Below are positions 26,554-36,354 of a DNA stretch of 64,000 nucleotides, piece by piece. This DNA comes from Parerythrobacter lutipelagi (GTDB taxonomy: Bacteria; Pseudomonadota; Alphaproteobacteria; Sphingomonadales; Sphingomonadaceae): positions 1,374,001 through 1,438,000 of the forward strand of contig NZ_SKCJ01000001.1 of NCBI RefSeq assembly GCF_005434975.1. The letters run 5' to 3'. Each line of letters starts with the position of its first letter. Position 1 is the stretch's first letter. A program made the translations under genes and the position numbers. The notes below the pieces were generated by a model that did not search any database, had not been told where the DNA came from, and was given only the letters and a program-made list of their open reading frames with translations.

Positions 26554-27444
26554 CTAGCCCAGTAAACGCTGTGCCATCGCGCGCACTTCTGCGCCCATGT
26601 CTTCGCGCTCAAGCGCCAGCGCCAGTGTCGCTTCGACGAAGCCGAGTTTGTTGCCGCAGTCGAACCGGCGCCCGGCGAAAGTCACCGCATGAAACGGCTG
26701 AGTGCCGATCATCTTCGCCATCGCATCGGTTAGCTGGATCTCGCCGCCTGCGCCCTTACCCTGGCCTTCCAGCGTTCGCATGACTTCGGGCTGGAGGATA
26801 TAACGGCCCGAGATGATCTTGTTCGAAGGCGCTTGCGCAATCGGCGGCTTTTCGACCAGCCCTTTGACCTCGGTCAACGCGCCCTTCGTTTTGCCCGGGT
26901 CGATCACGCCATAGCTCGAGACTTCGTCTTCCGGCACTTCGAGCACGCTGATCAGATTGCCGCCGACATCAGCATAGGCATCCACCATCTGTTTCATGCA
27001 GCCGGTGCCCGCCCCCGAACCGCTGGTATCGCCGATCATCAGTTCATCGGGCAGGAAAATCGCAAACGGCTCGTTACCCACAATGGCGCGCGCGCACCAG
27101 ATCGCATGACCAAGGCCCAGCGGGACCTGCTGGCGGACGGTGATGATATCGCCCGGTGTGAAGCGGCTCGAATCGAGCACGCCGAGGTCCTTGCCGCGCT
27201 CGCTCATCGTGTCTTCCAGTTCGTAGGCGACATCGAAATGCTCGACGATGGCGGTCTTCCCGCGTCCGGTGACGAAGATCATCTGCTCGATCCCCGCTTC
27301 GCGCGCTTCGTCGACGGCGTACTGGATCAGGGGCCGGTCGACGATCGGCAAGAGCTCTTTCGGTATGGCTTTCGTGGCCGGAAGGAAGCGCGTGCCAAGA
27401 CCGGCAACGGGGAACACAGCTTTGCGGATCGGTTTGTGACTCAT
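26554..27444 (-). CDS. galU: UTP-glucose-1-phosphate uridylyltransferase
   Basis: Makes UDP-glucose from UTP and glucose-1-phosphate for envelope polysaccharides and glycolipids. The 296-residue protein shows the nucleotidyltransferase signature [20 protein letters not shown] with the catalytic lysine, then [32 protein letters not shown] and [13 protein letters not shown]. Length is typical of bacterial GalU. Transcribed divergently from murA, about 100 bp away. Confidence 0.96.
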   Translation of the reverse strand: MSHKPIRKAVFPVAGLGTRFLPATKAIPKELLPIVDRPLIQYAVDEAREAGIEQMIFVTGRGKTAIVEHFDVAYELEDTMSERGKDLGVLDSSRFTPGDIITVRQQVPLGLGHAIWCARAIVGNEPFAIFLPDELMIGDTSGSGAGTGCMKQMVDAYADVGGNLISVLEVPEDEVSSYGVIDPGKTKGALTEVKGLVEKPPIAQAPSNKIISGRYILQPEVMRTLEGQGKGAGGEIQLTDAMAKMIGTQPFHAVTFAGRRFDCGNKLGFVEATLALALEREDMGAEVRAMAQRLLG

Positions 27445-27546
27445 GCGCGCAGTTATCGGCCGCTGTCATGCGAGCGTCAACCGGCCACCATGGATCGGAC
27501 AAGCGTGATGGTTGCCACTCCGGCGAATCCGGCTAAACGCGTTTCC

Positions 27547-28830
27547 ATGGACAAAATCATCGTACGCGGCGGCAATCGCCTGTCAGGGACTATCCCGATT
27601 TCCGGCGCAAAGAATGCGGCGCTGACGCTCATACCTTGCGCGCTGCTTACGGAAGAGCCCCTGACCCTGCGCAATCTGCCGCGGCTGGCCGATATCGATG
27701 GCTTCCAGCATTTGATGGGTCAGTTCGGCACATCCGTTTCGATCCGCGGGAAGCGGCCCGAGGAATTCGGCAGGGTGGTGACATTCGAAGCCTCTCGCCT
27801 GACTTCGAGCGTCGCGCCATATGACCTGGTCCGCAAGATGCGCGCCTCCATCCTTGTCCTCGGGCCGATGCTGGCGCGTGCAGGCGAAGCGACCGTCTCG
27901 CTGCCCGGCGGCTGTGCGATCGGCAACCGTCCGATCGATCTGCATCTGAAAGTGCTCGAAGCTTTTGGTGCCGAAATCGAGCTGGCGCAAGGCTATGTCA
28001 AAGCGAGCGCGCCCGACGGCGGCTTGCCAGGGGGCGACTATGACTTCCCGGTCGTCTCGGTTGGAGCGACAGAGAACGCCCTGATGGGCGCTGTCCTTGC
28101 GAATGGCACGAGCCGTTTGACCAACGCTGCGCGGGAGCCTGAAATTGTCGATCTGTGCAATCTCCTGACCGCTATGGGCGCCGAAATCGAAGGGATCGGG
28201 ACATCCGACCTGACGATCCATGGGGTCAGGAAACTCAACGGAGCAACCTACAAGGTGATGCCCGACAGGATCGAGGCGGGCTCCTATGCCTGCGCGGCAG
28301 CGATCACTGGCGGCGAAGTCAGGCTGGAAGGTGCCGAGGCGAAGGACATGGTTTCTTCCCTGCAGGCGCTTCGCACCATCGGTGTCGAGGTGGAAAGCGA
28401 CAAGGACGGAGTCAGCGTTGCCGCGAATGGCCCACTCAAGGCGGTCGACCTGACCACGGCACCGTTCCCGGGTCTGGCCACAGATATGCAGGCCCAGTTG
28501 ATGGCGCTGCTGTCCAAGGCGGAAGGTACCAGCGTGCTGACTGAAACGATCTTCGAGAACCGCTTCATGCATGTACCGGAGCTCAACCGTATGGGGGCGG
28601 ACATCGAAACCACGGGGCGCACCGCAATCGTCAAGGGCGTCGAACGGCTGACCGGGGCGGAAGTCATGGCCACGGATCTTCGCGCGTCGATGAGTCTCGT
28701 GATTGCGGGTCTGGCAGCCGAAGGTGAAACACAGGTTCGCCGCCTGTACCATCTCGATCGCGGCTACGAACGGCTCGAAGAAAAGCTGCAGCTGGTCGGC
28801 GCTGACATTGAGCGTGTCGGCGACGAGTGA
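27547..28830 (+). CDS. murA: UDP-N-acetylglucosamine 1-carboxyvinyltransferase
   Basis: First committed step of peptidoglycan synthesis: transfers enolpyruvate from PEP to UDP-GlcNAc; cytoplasmic. The 427-residue protein starts [20 protein letters not shown] and keeps the fosfomycin-target cysteine in [16 protein letters not shown] (cysteine 123). The start follows family consensus; in-frame ATGs at 27490 and 27508 are possible but would add a non-conserved tail. Long antisense-free extension upstream inside galU is a shadow. Confidence 0.95.
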   Translation: MDKIIVRGGNRLSGTIPISGAKNAALTLIPCALLTEEPLTLRNLPRLADIDGFQHLMGQFGTSVSIRGKRPEEFGRVVTFEASRLTSSVAPYDLVRKMRASILVLGPMLARAGEATVSLPGGCAIGNRPIDLHLKVLEAFGAEIELAQGYVKASAPDGGLPGGDYDFPVVSVGATENALMGAVLANGTSRLTNAAREPEIVDLCNLLTAMGAEIEGIGTSDLTIHGVRKLNGATYKVMPDRIEAGSYACAAAITGGEVRLEGAEAKDMVSSLQALRTIGVEVESDKDGVSVAANGPLKAVDLTTAPFPGLATDMQAQLMALLSKAEGTSVLTETIFENRFMHVPELNRMGADIETTGRTAIVKGVERLTGAEVMATDLRASMSLVIAGLAAEGETQVRRLYHLDRGYERLEEKLQLVGADIERVGDE

Positions 28831-28839
28831 TTACGCCCT

Positions 28840-28875
28840 GGCGGCTTCGCCGCCCCGTTCCGCGAAGCGGGATCG
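28840..28875. terminator. GC-rich hairpins between convergent murA and the RHH gene
   Basis: GGCGGC-TTC-GCCGCC (28,840-28,854) is followed by a second CCGC-GAA-GCGG stem. Neither has a T-run, but the position between two convergent genes suggests a shared transcription end. Confidence 0.35.
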
Positions 28876-28916
28876 GAGGCGCTGCTCAACAGTGAACTGA
28901 GCCAGTCTGTCAGAGA

Positions 28917-29159
28917 TCAAGTGTCACCCCGCTTCATATTGGCAACCACCCAAAGCCGGACGGCGCTCGCCAGACCCGGAGGTGTGGGTGACTTTATGCG
29001 CTCTTCATCGATACGCGCGACCAGAGCGTTGATCGGCACGGACTCGGCTTCGGCCGCGGCGCGAAGCATATCCCAGAACAACGGCTCGAGGCTGATCGAC
29101 GTCTTGTGACCGGCGATCTCGACCGAGCGTTTGACCGGCGGGTGATATGGTGGTGCCAT
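28917..29159 (-). CDS. Ribbon-helix-helix domain protein
   Basis: An 80-residue protein with KRSVEIAGHKTSISLEPLFW at the N-terminal strand, then helices DMLRAAAEAESVPINALVARID, as in the RHH_4-type (PF13467) putative DNA-binding proteins common in alphaproteobacteria. It starts 10 bp after the acetoacetyl-CoA reductase stop on the same strand, so they are co-transcribed. It may regulate that gene or PHA metabolism; this is inference. Confidence 0.8.
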   Translation of the reverse strand: MAPPYHPPVKRSVEIAGHKTSISLEPLFWDMLRAAAEAESVPINALVARIDEERIKSPTPPGLASAVRLWVVANMKRGDT

Positions 29160-29169
29160 GGGCGCTCCA

Positions 29170-29892
29170 TCAATACATGTGCTGGCCGCCGTTGATGCTC
29201 ATGGTCGAACCGGTCACAAAGCCGCCATTGTCCGATGTCAGGAACGCAACGCCGCGGGCGATTTCCTCGGCGTGGCCGAGGCGGCCGACCGGGATCTTGG
29301 CGACGATCTTTTGCAGCACCGGCTCGGGCACGGCGGCGACCATGTCCGTATCGATGTAACCGGGCGCGATAGCGTTGACGGTCACGCCGAATTTCGCACC
29401 TTCCTGTGCCAGCGCCTTGGTGAAGCCGTGAATGCCTGATTTGGCAGCGGCATAATTGACCTGGCCGTATTGTCCGGCCTGGCCGTTGATCGAGCCGATG
29501 TTGACGATCCGGCCCCAGCTGCGCTCGCGCATTCCGGGGAACGTCGCTTTGGCCATGTTGAAGCACCCGCCGAGATTGACGCGCATCACGTCGTTCCAGT
29601 CGTCGAAGCTCATCTTGTGCAGCGTACCGTCGCGGGTAATCCCCGCGTTGTTGATCACGATGTCGATCGGGCCGTGCTCGGCTTCTACGCGCTCGCAGCC
29701 ATCGAGGCAGGCCTGATGGTCACCCACATCCCATTTGTAGGCCGGAATGCCGGTTTCGTTCGTGAATATCTTCGCCTTTTCCTCGTCACCGCCAAAGTTC
29801 GCCACAACGGTGTGACCCTGGCGCTTGAGCCGCTGGCAAATGGCCTCTCCGATACCGCGTGTGCCGCCAGTTACAATTGCCACTCGTGCCAT
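29170..29892 (-). CDS. phaB: Acetoacetyl-CoA reductase
   Basis: NADPH-dependent reduction of acetoacetyl-CoA to (R)-3-hydroxybutyryl-CoA, the second step of PHB synthesis. The 240-residue SDR begins MARVAIVTGGTRGIGEAIC, has NNAG at 81-84 and the catalytic Ser134, Tyr147 and Lys151 in the NIGSINGQAGQYGQVNYAAA region, which is diagnostic of PhaB against FabG. It lacks a neighbouring phaA or phaC, and phaZ lies 29 kb away. Coupled to the RHH gene. Confidence 0.93.
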   Translation of the reverse strand: MARVAIVTGGTRGIGEAICQRLKRQGHTVVANFGGDEEKAKIFTNETGIPAYKWDVGDHQACLDGCERVEAEHGPIDIVINNAGITRDGTLHKMSFDDWNDVMRVNLGGCFNMAKATFPGMRERSWGRIVNIGSINGQAGQYGQVNYAAAKSGIHGFTKALAQEGAKFGVTVNAIAPGYIDTDMVAAVPEPVLQKIVAKIPVGRLGHAEEIARGVAFLTSDNGGFVTGSTMSINGGQHMY

Positions 29893-29958
29893 GAACCCAA
29901 TCCTCTCGTTCGCTTTTACGTTACGTAAGCCTTAGGCGAGCGGTCACGTCAGGCAAAG

Positions 29959-29980
29959 AAAAACCCCGCCGAAGCGGGGC
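29959..29980 (-). terminator. Rho-independent terminator (minus strand)
   Basis: CCCCGC-TTCG-GCGGGG stem with a stable tetraloop, then five T on the minus strand. It closes the exported-protein gene at 30,011-30,754. Confidence 0.92.
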
Positions 29981-30010
29981 TTGAAATACGAATTCACATG
30001 GAGCGCCGAA

Positions 30011-30754
30011 TTAGAAGCGGAACTGCGTCCCGACATAAACCGCCTGACTGTCTTGCGCATCATCGGCCAACAGGTCGAGGCGATCGCGATCCTGCGATAG
30101 GCGGACCCCCGCAGTCACATCGAGATTCCGCGTAATGCGGTAAGCGCCACCAAGGTCGACAGACTGTTCACCCGCTGCATCGAGCGAACGCGGTGAGCGC
30201 CCGATACGCTCTTCTTTCTCAAGCGAAAGGCGCGGCTGGAAACGACTCGGCTTGTCGGCGGCAGACCCGCGCGATGGTTCGAAGTCGGCGAGATCTGGCA
30301 TGTCGATGCGGCTGACGGTTTCCGGCAGGCTCGGCGTCTTGGCAAAGCCTTGATAACCACGTGCGATACCGAGATTGTACCGGGTCGATGACAACAGACC
30401 CGAGCCAAGGCCCGGCGCGCTCTTCGCAGCGGCGGTCGCAGTGCGCACCGAAATCGCGCGGGCGGCCCCTTCATCGACACGAACAGCGACAGTGACTGTC
30501 CGCTCTTCACCGGCTTTGGTGCCGGCGGGTGTAAAACGGGCGGCCATACCCTTCTTGCGGATGCTTTCGGACACACGGCGTGCCAGCTGCGGATCTACCG
30601 TAGCTGGCGTAAACACGCCGAACGAAGCGCCATCGGTTGAAGTGAGCGAGGGTAGCGCGAGGCCGGAACTGGGCAGCACGAGGCCAAGCGCAGCGACCGC
30701 GCTAAGCGCGGCGCCCGTCTTGGCTTTTGCCATCCTGTTCAGTTTCCACGCCAT
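30011..30754 (-). CDS. Exported protein of unknown function, possibly outer-membrane associated
   Basis: 247 residues. A basic N-terminus with a signal peptide (GAALSAVAALGLVLPSSGLALP) is followed by a middle region with VTVAVRVDEGAARAISVRTA, then a linker and a C-terminal ITRNLDVTAGVRLSQD ... VYVGTQFRF. Alternating hydrophobic strands and the terminal phenylalanine resemble an outer-membrane beta-strand end. I chose ATG 30754 (MAWKLNRM); the longer frame has no site. Terminated by a strong hairpin. Not a known family. Confidence 0.7.
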   Translation of the reverse strand: MAWKLNRMAKAKTGAALSAVAALGLVLPSSGLALPSLTSTDGASFGVFTPATVDPQLARRVSESIRKKGMAARFTPAGTKAGEERTVTVAVRVDEGAARAISVRTATAAAKSAPGLGSGLLSSTRYNLGIARGYQGFAKTPSLPETVSRIDMPDLADFEPSRGSAADKPSRFQPRLSLEKEERIGRSPRSLDAAGEQSVDLGGAYRITRNLDVTAGVRLSQDRDRLDLLADDAQDSQAVYVGTQFRF

Positions 30755-31078
30755 GATTCGTTGCGCTACCTCTTCCCCTGTGAAGCATTTTGCGACTGAA
30801 CGGCGGATGACCGCGTGCCCAAAAGTCCTGCTCCGAGTCGCAATGTTACGACTCGCTTCGGCCCAATACCAGAGATTCCGGCACTCATTTTGCAAGCGAT
30901 GAGAATGTGTTGCCAGCGGTCCACACTCTGGATTGCGCTTCAGCCAGGATTAAGTTGCAAACGGCAGGGTGCAGCGATCGCCCGGGCTTTTTGCTGTGGT
31001 GCCATTCTTCTCGGGCCTTGCCGCTCGGGGCTGGCGCGATTAGAGGCAGGGCAAGCAGGAAAGAGAACCCGAAAAACC
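30755..31078. promoter_or_regulatory. Divergent promoter region with an inverted repeat
   Basis: 324 bp between two divergent genes, with no supported ORF. It contains CGAGTCG-8 bp-CGACTCG at 30,834-30,855, which may be an operator. No consensus -35/-10 pair was clear on either strand. Confidence 0.4.
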
Positions 31079-31534
31079 ATGACGTCATCACACAGCCGCT
31101 TCGCGCGTTTCACCGGACGCACCATCATGGCGACAGCCGCACTGGCCAGTCTTGCAGCCTGCGGAGGGCGCGAACGTCCGATTGCAGATCTTGCTGCTTC
31201 TCAGGTCACAACGATTGGTGTGAATTCCTATCTCTGGCGTGCTTCGGTTGAAACTGTCAGTTTCGCACCGCTGCTTCAGGCCGATAGCGCGGGCGGAGTG
31301 ATCGTAACGGATTGGTACGCCAATCCGCAGAACCCGCGTGAACGGGTGAAGCTAACCGTCTCGATCCTCGATCAGGATTTGCGCGCCGATGCCCTGCGCG
31401 TTGCCGCGAGCCGCCAGGTCCTTCAGGGCCAGACATGGGTCGAAGCTCCGGTTCAGGCCGCTACCGTACAGAAGCTGGAGGATATAATCCTCACCAAGGC
31501 GCGCGAACTGCGCAGGCAAGCCGTTTCTTCCTGA
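31079..31534 (+). CDS. DUF3576-family lipoprotein
   Basis: 151 residues. Signal peptide with lipobox [16 protein letters not shown] (cysteine 28 from this start). The mature domain has [40 protein letters not shown] and a C-terminal helix, which match the DUF3576 proteins found next to leuS in many alphaproteobacteria. An alternative ATG at 31127 would give a shorter signal. It lies 25 bp before leuS, so likely one operon with leuS, lptE and holA. Possible role in the envelope; unproven. Confidence 0.85.
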   Translation: MTSSHSRFARFTGRTIMATAALASLAACGGRERPIADLAASQVTTIGVNSYLWRASVETVSFAPLLQADSAGGVIVTDWYANPQNPRERVKLTVSILDQDLRADALRVAASRQVLQGQTWVEAPVQAATVQKLEDIILTKARELRRQAVSS

Positions 31535-31559
31535 TTCCTCTATCCCTAACAGGGGCGAC

Positions 31560-34088
31560 ATGACCGAGAATCGATTCGATCCGTCGCAGGCCGACGGTCG
31601 GTGGCAAGCCGCATGGGACGAAGCGCGCTGTTTCGAAGCCGATAGCAATTCAGACAAGCCCAAGAGCTACGTGCTAGAGATGTTCCCGTATCCCAGCGGG
31701 CGCATCCACATTGGCCACGTGCGCAACTACACCATGGGAGACGTGCTGGCGCGCTACAAGAAGATGCGCGGGCACGAGGTGCTCCATCCAATGGGTTGGG
31801 ATGCATTCGGCATGCCGGCAGAAAATGCGGCGATGGAAATGGGCGTCCATCCCGGCGGTTGGACGCGTGACAATATCACCAACATGAAAGCGCAACTCAA
31901 GCGCATCGGCTTTGCGCTCGACTGGTCGCGAGAATTCGCCACTTGCGATCCAGAATATTACGGCCACGAGCAGGCGCTCTTCCTCGACCTGTACGAAGCG
32001 GGTCTGGTGTATCGCAAGGAAAGCGAGGTCAATTGGGACCCGGTCGACATGACCGTGCTGGCCAACGAGCAGGTGATCGACGGCAAGGGCTGGCGAAGCG
32101 GCGCAGAAGTCGAGAAGCGCAAGCTCAACCAGTGGTTTCTCAAGATCACCGATTTTGCCGAGGAATTGCTCGACGGACTTGGCAGCCTCAAGGACTGGCC
32201 CGAAAAGGTCCGGCTGATGCAGGAAAACTGGATTGGCAAGTCCAAGGGTCTCGAATTCAGCTTCGACCTGTCGAACGGTAGCAATCTGCCGGTCTATACC
32301 ACAAGGCCCGATACGATCTTCGGCGCCAGCTTCGTTGCGGTGGCGGCAGATCATCCAGTGGCGCAGGGCATCGACAGCGATGAGGCGCAGGCGTTCATTG
32401 CCGAGTGTAAGAAGGGCGGGACGACCGCTGCCGAACTCGAAACTGCGGAGAAGCTCGGGTTCGACACCGGCATCACCGCGAAGCATCCTTTCAACGGGAC
32501 GGACCTGCCGGTCTACATCGCGAACTTCGTGCTGATGGATTACGGCACCGGAGCTATCATGGCGGTGCCGGGCCACGACCAGCGCGATTTCGATTTCGCG
32601 ACCAAATATGGCCTTCCGATCCCGCGCGTCGTCGCAGCAAGCGTCGAAGAAGCAGGTAAGCCTTTCGATGGCGAAGCCGAGGCTGGTGACGGCGTGATCG
32701 TCAACTCCGACTTTCTCGACGGGATGGAGGTCGAAGACGCCAAGCGCGAGATCATTCGCCGGATCGAACAGCAGGGCCGGGGCGAAGGCAAGACCGTGTG
32801 GCGCCTGCGCGACTGGGGTGTTTCGCGCCAGCGGTACTGGGGTACACCGATCCCTTTCATTCATTGCCAAAAATGCGGGGTTGTTCCTGCACCGAAGCAA
32901 AGCCTGCCAATCACTCTGCCGGAAGATGTCGATTTCCAGACCCCGGGCAACCCGCTTTTGCGCCATCCTTCGTGGAAGCATGTCGATTGCCCGTCGTGTG
33001 GCGGCAAGGCCGAACGGGAGACCGACACACTAGACACCTTCACCAACAGTTCGTGGTATTTTCTCCGCTTCGCCAGCCAGCCGCCCGACAAGCCGTTTGA
33101 CCGCGAAGAGATCGCCAAATGGCTCCCGGTCGAACAGTATATCGGCGGGATCGAGCATGCGATCCTCCACTTGCTCTACGCGCGCTTCTGGACCCGCGCC
33201 CTGGCACATTGCGGCATGATCGACGTGAAGGAGCCCTTCGCCTCGCTGTTCACGCAAGGGATGGTAACGCACGAGACCTACTCGCGGGTCGTCGAAGGTC
33301 GCGAAACCTATTTCATGCCGAGCGAAGTCGACCGCACGGGTGACGGTGCGACGCTGAAAGAGGATGGGCAACCGGTGGAGATCGGCCGGGTCATCAAGAT
33401 GTCCAAGTCGAAGAAAAACGTTGTCGATCCAGACACCATCATCGCCCAATACGGTGCTGATGCGGTACGCTGGTTCATGCTCAGCGACAGCCCGCCCGAA
33501 CGCGATCTGCCGTGGTCTGAAGCGGGAATCGAAGGTTGCTGGCGCTTTGTCCAGCGCCTTTGGCGCCTGTTTGCACAAATCGGAAATGGCGGTGCTGGCG
33601 CTGATGCGAACCACGACAAGGCGCTCGACCGCAAGGTCCACCAGACCGTCGCCGCCGTCGCGGAGGATATCGAAGCGCTGTCGTTCAACAAGGCGGTCGC
33701 GCGGATCTACGAACTGACTGGTGCGATCGAGAAGGCCGAGCTTTCAGCGAGCCGTTCGGACGCGATCCGCAAACTGGCAATCCTTGTCGGCCCGATGATG
33801 CCGCATTTGGCGGAAGAAGCGCGTGCGCGGTTCAACCTCGGCACGAAGCTGGTCGCGCAAGACAGCTGGCCCGCGGTCGATCCCGCGTTGCTGGTCGATG
33901 ACGAAGTGACCATCGCGATCCAGCACAAGGGCAAGCTGCGCGATACCCTCACCGTTGCCAAGGGACTCCCGAAGGACGAACTTGAAGCGCTTGCGCTCGC
34001 CAGCGAGAAAGTGCAGCGTTCGATTGACGGGGCCGCGCTACGCAAGGTGATCGTCGTACCTGACAGGCTGGTGAATATCGTTACGTGA
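31560..34088 (+). CDS. leuS: Leucyl-tRNA synthetase
   Basis: Class I synthetase of 842 residues charging tRNA-Leu, cytoplasmic. HIGH motif at residues 50-53 in [15 protein letters not shown], the CP1 editing domain with [12 protein letters not shown] and [17 protein letters not shown], the tryptophan-rich [15 protein letters not shown], a zinc ribbon (CQKCG ... CPSCGGKA), and [12 protein letters not shown] (about 613). The final TGA overlaps the GTG of lptE. Confidence 0.98.
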   Translation: MTENRFDPSQADGRWQAAWDEARCFEADSNSDKPKSYVLEMFPYPSGRIHIGHVRNYTMGDVLARYKKMRGHEVLHPMGWDAFGMPAENAAMEMGVHPGGWTRDNITNMKAQLKRIGFALDWSREFATCDPEYYGHEQALFLDLYEAGLVYRKESEVNWDPVDMTVLANEQVIDGKGWRSGAEVEKRKLNQWFLKITDFAEELLDGLGSLKDWPEKVRLMQENWIGKSKGLEFSFDLSNGSNLPVYTTRPDTIFGASFVAVAADHPVAQGIDSDEAQAFIAECKKGGTTAAELETAEKLGFDTGITAKHPFNGTDLPVYIANFVLMDYGTGAIMAVPGHDQRDFDFATKYGLPIPRVVAASVEEAGKPFDGEAEAGDGVIVNSDFLDGMEVEDAKREIIRRIEQQGRGEGKTVWRLRDWGVSRQRYWGTPIPFIHCQKCGVVPAPKQSLPITLPEDVDFQTPGNPLLRHPSWKHVDCPSCGGKAERETDTLDTFTNSSWYFLRFASQPPDKPFDREEIAKWLPVEQYIGGIEHAILHLLYARFWTRALAHCGMIDVKEPFASLFTQGMVTHETYSRVVEGRETYFMPSEVDRTGDGATLKEDGQPVEIGRVIKMSKSKKNVVDPDTIIAQYGADAVRWFMLSDSPPERDLPWSEAGIEGCWRFVQRLWRLFAQIGNGGAGADANHDKALDRKVHQTVAAVAEDIEALSFNKAVARIYELTGAIEKAELSASRSDAIRKLAILVGPMMPHLAEEARARFNLGTKLVAQDSWPAVDPALLVDDEVTIAIQHKGKLRDTLTVAKGLPKDELEALALASEKVQRSIDGAALRKVIVVPDRLVNIVT

Positions 34089-34576
34089 TCCGCGCTCTCA
34101 TCCTTGCTGCTATCGTTTTCACGCTGTCTGCCTGCGGACTGCAGCCAATGTACGCAGGCGGAAGCAGCGGACAAGTGGCGCAGGGACTTGCGGCGATCGA
34201 AGTCGCGCCGATTCAGGGCAAGGCGGGCTGGCTGATGCAGAACGCGCTCAACGACCGGTTCGGCGTGGCCGGGAATGCTACACCACAATATCGCCTCGAC
34301 GTGCGGCTGGATGATCAGATCGAAGGTCTTGGCGTCCTGAGCGACGACACGGTTGGCCGTGAACGTCGTATACTCCGGGCGCGCTTCCAGCTGATCGATT
34401 TGGCCAATGGCGATATCCTGCTCGACCGGACAGCGGGATCTGATGCGGGCATCGATGTCGTCTCGAGCGAATATGCCACGATTGCGGCGGAGGAGCGTGC
34501 ACTGGAAAATCTGGCGCAGGATGTCGCGGGCCGGATTGCGACACAGGTAGCGCTGGTCCTGCGCGAGGCCCAATGA
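34085..34576 (+). CDS. lptE: LPS-assembly lipoprotein LptE
   Basis: 163-residue outer-membrane lipoprotein that plugs and assembles the LptD translocon. GTG start overlapping leuS by 4 bp. Lipobox [12 protein letters not shown] with cysteine 17, the conserved CGxQPxY motif of LptE. Mature part is the small alpha/beta fold ([19 protein letters not shown]). Gene order leuS-lptE-holA is typical of the group. Confidence 0.93.
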   Translation: MIRALILAAIVFTLSACGLQPMYAGGSSGQVAQGLAAIEVAPIQGKAGWLMQNALNDRFGVAGNATPQYRLDVRLDDQIEGLGVLSDDTVGRERRILRARFQLIDLANGDILLDRTAGSDAGIDVVSSEYATIAAEERALENLAQDVAGRIATQVALVLREAQ

Positions 34577-34600
34577 TGGCAGTGGTATGAAGGCTGCGAC

Positions 34601-35632
34601 GTGAAAGCCAGTCAGCGAGACTTTGCCGGTCAGGCAAAACGGGCCGCTCAAAACTGTTCGATCTTCTTCTTTTGCGGTCCGGATGAAGCGGGGGCATCGG
34701 CAGCAGCAGCTCGCATCACATCGTTGCTGGACGATCCTGGTGAGCGGGTCGAAATCGCCGGTGCGGACTTGCGCAAAGACCCGGTGTTATTGGGCGACGA
34801 AGCCCGGTCCGGATCGCTTTTCGGAGATGCCCGGCACATCTTCGTCCGGGCGAATGGCGATGAAGTGCTCGACGCGGTCGGCAATCTCCTGATCGGAACC
34901 GGCGATGCTTGTCCGGTGCTGATCGTCGCGACTTCGGCGACAGACAAGTCGCGCACGGCCAAACTTCTGGAGAAGCGCGATGATGCGCTGGTGGCGATGT
35001 TCTATCCGCCGGACCTGCGCGATGTGACGGCATCCGTCCGCACGATGGGCGATACGGCCGGTTTGCAGTTCAGCGGTGACCTGGCTGAACGCGTTGCCCG
35101 TGCTGCGGGCCTTGATGTGCGGCTCGCGCAGTCAGAGGTCGAGAAACTCGCTCTGTTCCTCGACGCGTCGCCGCAACGGCCTGTGACCGTAAATCCAGAG
35201 CATCTTGAGGAAATCGGCGCGAAGACCGAGGATGATGGCTTCATGCCGGCTGTAAACGCTGTTCTCGCCGGCGATCTAAACAAGCTGCAGGCCGAATTAC
35301 GGCGTCTCCACGAGCTGGCGATCAATCCGGTCGGGCTTTTGCTGGCATTCGAACGCCGTGCCGCGCAGCTCGCGCAGCTATCTGCCAAGATCGGGCCGCG
35401 AGGCGATATCAACGCCACCATCCAGGCTGAAAAACGGGCGCGGCGCATCTTCTGGAAGGATGAGCGCGACCTCTCAGTCCAAGTCCGCCGCTGGCGCGGA
35501 GCAAAACTCGACCGGCTTGTGGCGCGCCTCGTCGCATTGCATCAGGCGCTACTGGCCAACAACCAGTCAGCAGAATTGCTTCTTTCTCAAGAACTTGCCG
35601 AGATTGCGCGCGCCGCAGCACCGCGCCGCTGA
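34601..35632 (+). CDS. holA: DNA polymerase III subunit delta
   Basis: Clamp-loader wrench subunit, 343 residues. N-terminal degenerate AAA+ domain starting FFFCGPDEAGASAAAARIT with RKDPVLLGDEARSGSLFGD, central helical part, and C-terminal collar (LAAQLAQLSAK-like region). GTG start 24 bp after lptE. Length is normal. After its stop the polysaccharide remnants begin. Confidence 0.93.
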   Translation: MKASQRDFAGQAKRAAQNCSIFFFCGPDEAGASAAAARITSLLDDPGERVEIAGADLRKDPVLLGDEARSGSLFGDARHIFVRANGDEVLDAVGNLLIGTGDACPVLIVATSATDKSRTAKLLEKRDDALVAMFYPPDLRDVTASVRTMGDTAGLQFSGDLAERVARAAGLDVRLAQSEVEKLALFLDASPQRPVTVNPEHLEEIGAKTEDDGFMPAVNAVLAGDLNKLQAELRRLHELAINPVGLLLAFERRAAQLAQLSAKIGPRGDINATIQAEKRARRIFWKDERDLSVQVRRWRGAKLDRLVARLVALHQALLANNQSAELLLSQELAEIARAAAPRR

Positions 35633-35764
35633 CTACCCATCGCAAACGGCCGGTTAACTTTCATCTGTTGATAAGTGAAACCACGTAGCAAGGCGACTGA
35701 GTCCGCGCCTGTTACCAAGCGGTTCGAGCCCGTCACACAAGGACGGACGCGTCGGGGAGTGACA

Positions 35765-36013
35765 ATGAACGCGCCGGCATTCGCCAGAAAAGTGGAGAAC
35801 GACCCGATTGGGCCGACAGTCCCTTCGCTCGAGCGCAAGAGGCTACGTGCGTATATTGCCATCATAGCCTCGGATGTCCTGATGATCCTGGCCGGATTTG
35901 CCTTGGCCGGCCTGATTTACCGCGGGGACTATCCAGACGGGCAGGCGCTGCTTGAAGCGCAGTTGATCTTGCCGCTTTTTTTGACAATTGCCATTCAGGG
36001 GTTTCAAAGCTGA
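35765..36013 (+). pseudogene. 5' remnant of a polyprenyl-phosphate sugar transferase gene
   Basis: An ORF of 82 residues with GGGGAG before ATG 35765. It starts MNAPAFARKVENDPIG and enters the first transmembrane helix [20 protein letters not shown], as at the N-terminus of exopolysaccharide polyprenyl glycosylphosphotransferases, which run to about 450 residues. Homology stops at LPLFLTIAI; the next residues (QGFQS, then stop) come from the antisense of the gmd remnant. The break is at about 35,991-35,996. Whole catalytic domain missing. It would be the initiating enzyme of a surface polysaccharide. Identification rests on a short N-terminus, so moderate confidence. Confidence 0.65.
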
Positions 36014-36302
36014 CCTGTACGTGGCTTTGCGCAGCGAGATTGTAAATCTCCTGCGGCCTCACTTCCTGCACGATACGGATCAGATTGGTCGCATCGGTCA
36101 GGTCGCCGTAATGCAAGATCAACCGCTGGTTCTGCTCGTGCGGGTCTTGATAAATGTCCTCGATCCGTCCGGTGTTGAACGAGGACGAACGGCGTTTTAT
36201 GCCGTGCACCTCGTATCCCTTGTCGAGCAACAGCTGCGCGAGATACGCGCCGTCTTGCCCGGTAACGCCGGTGATGAGTGCACGTTTGGTCTCGCTGGCC
36301 AT
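35991..36302 (-). pseudogene. gmd: 5' remnant of GDP-mannose 4,6-dehydratase
   Basis: The first 104 codons of gmd: [71 protein letters not shown]. The NAD(P)-binding half is present, but the catalytic Tyr/Lys and the sugar-binding half of the usual about 350 residues are absent. The frame continues into antisense of the sugar transferase remnant and stops at 35,862. Junction bases around 35,991-35,996 are shared by both genes. Would have made GDP-4-keto-6-deoxymannose for fucose or perosamine. Confidence 0.88.
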
Positions 36303-36354
36303 CCCTCAGACCTAGCGGAATGGCTCGCGTGGGCAATATGGGCCGGTCACTTGT

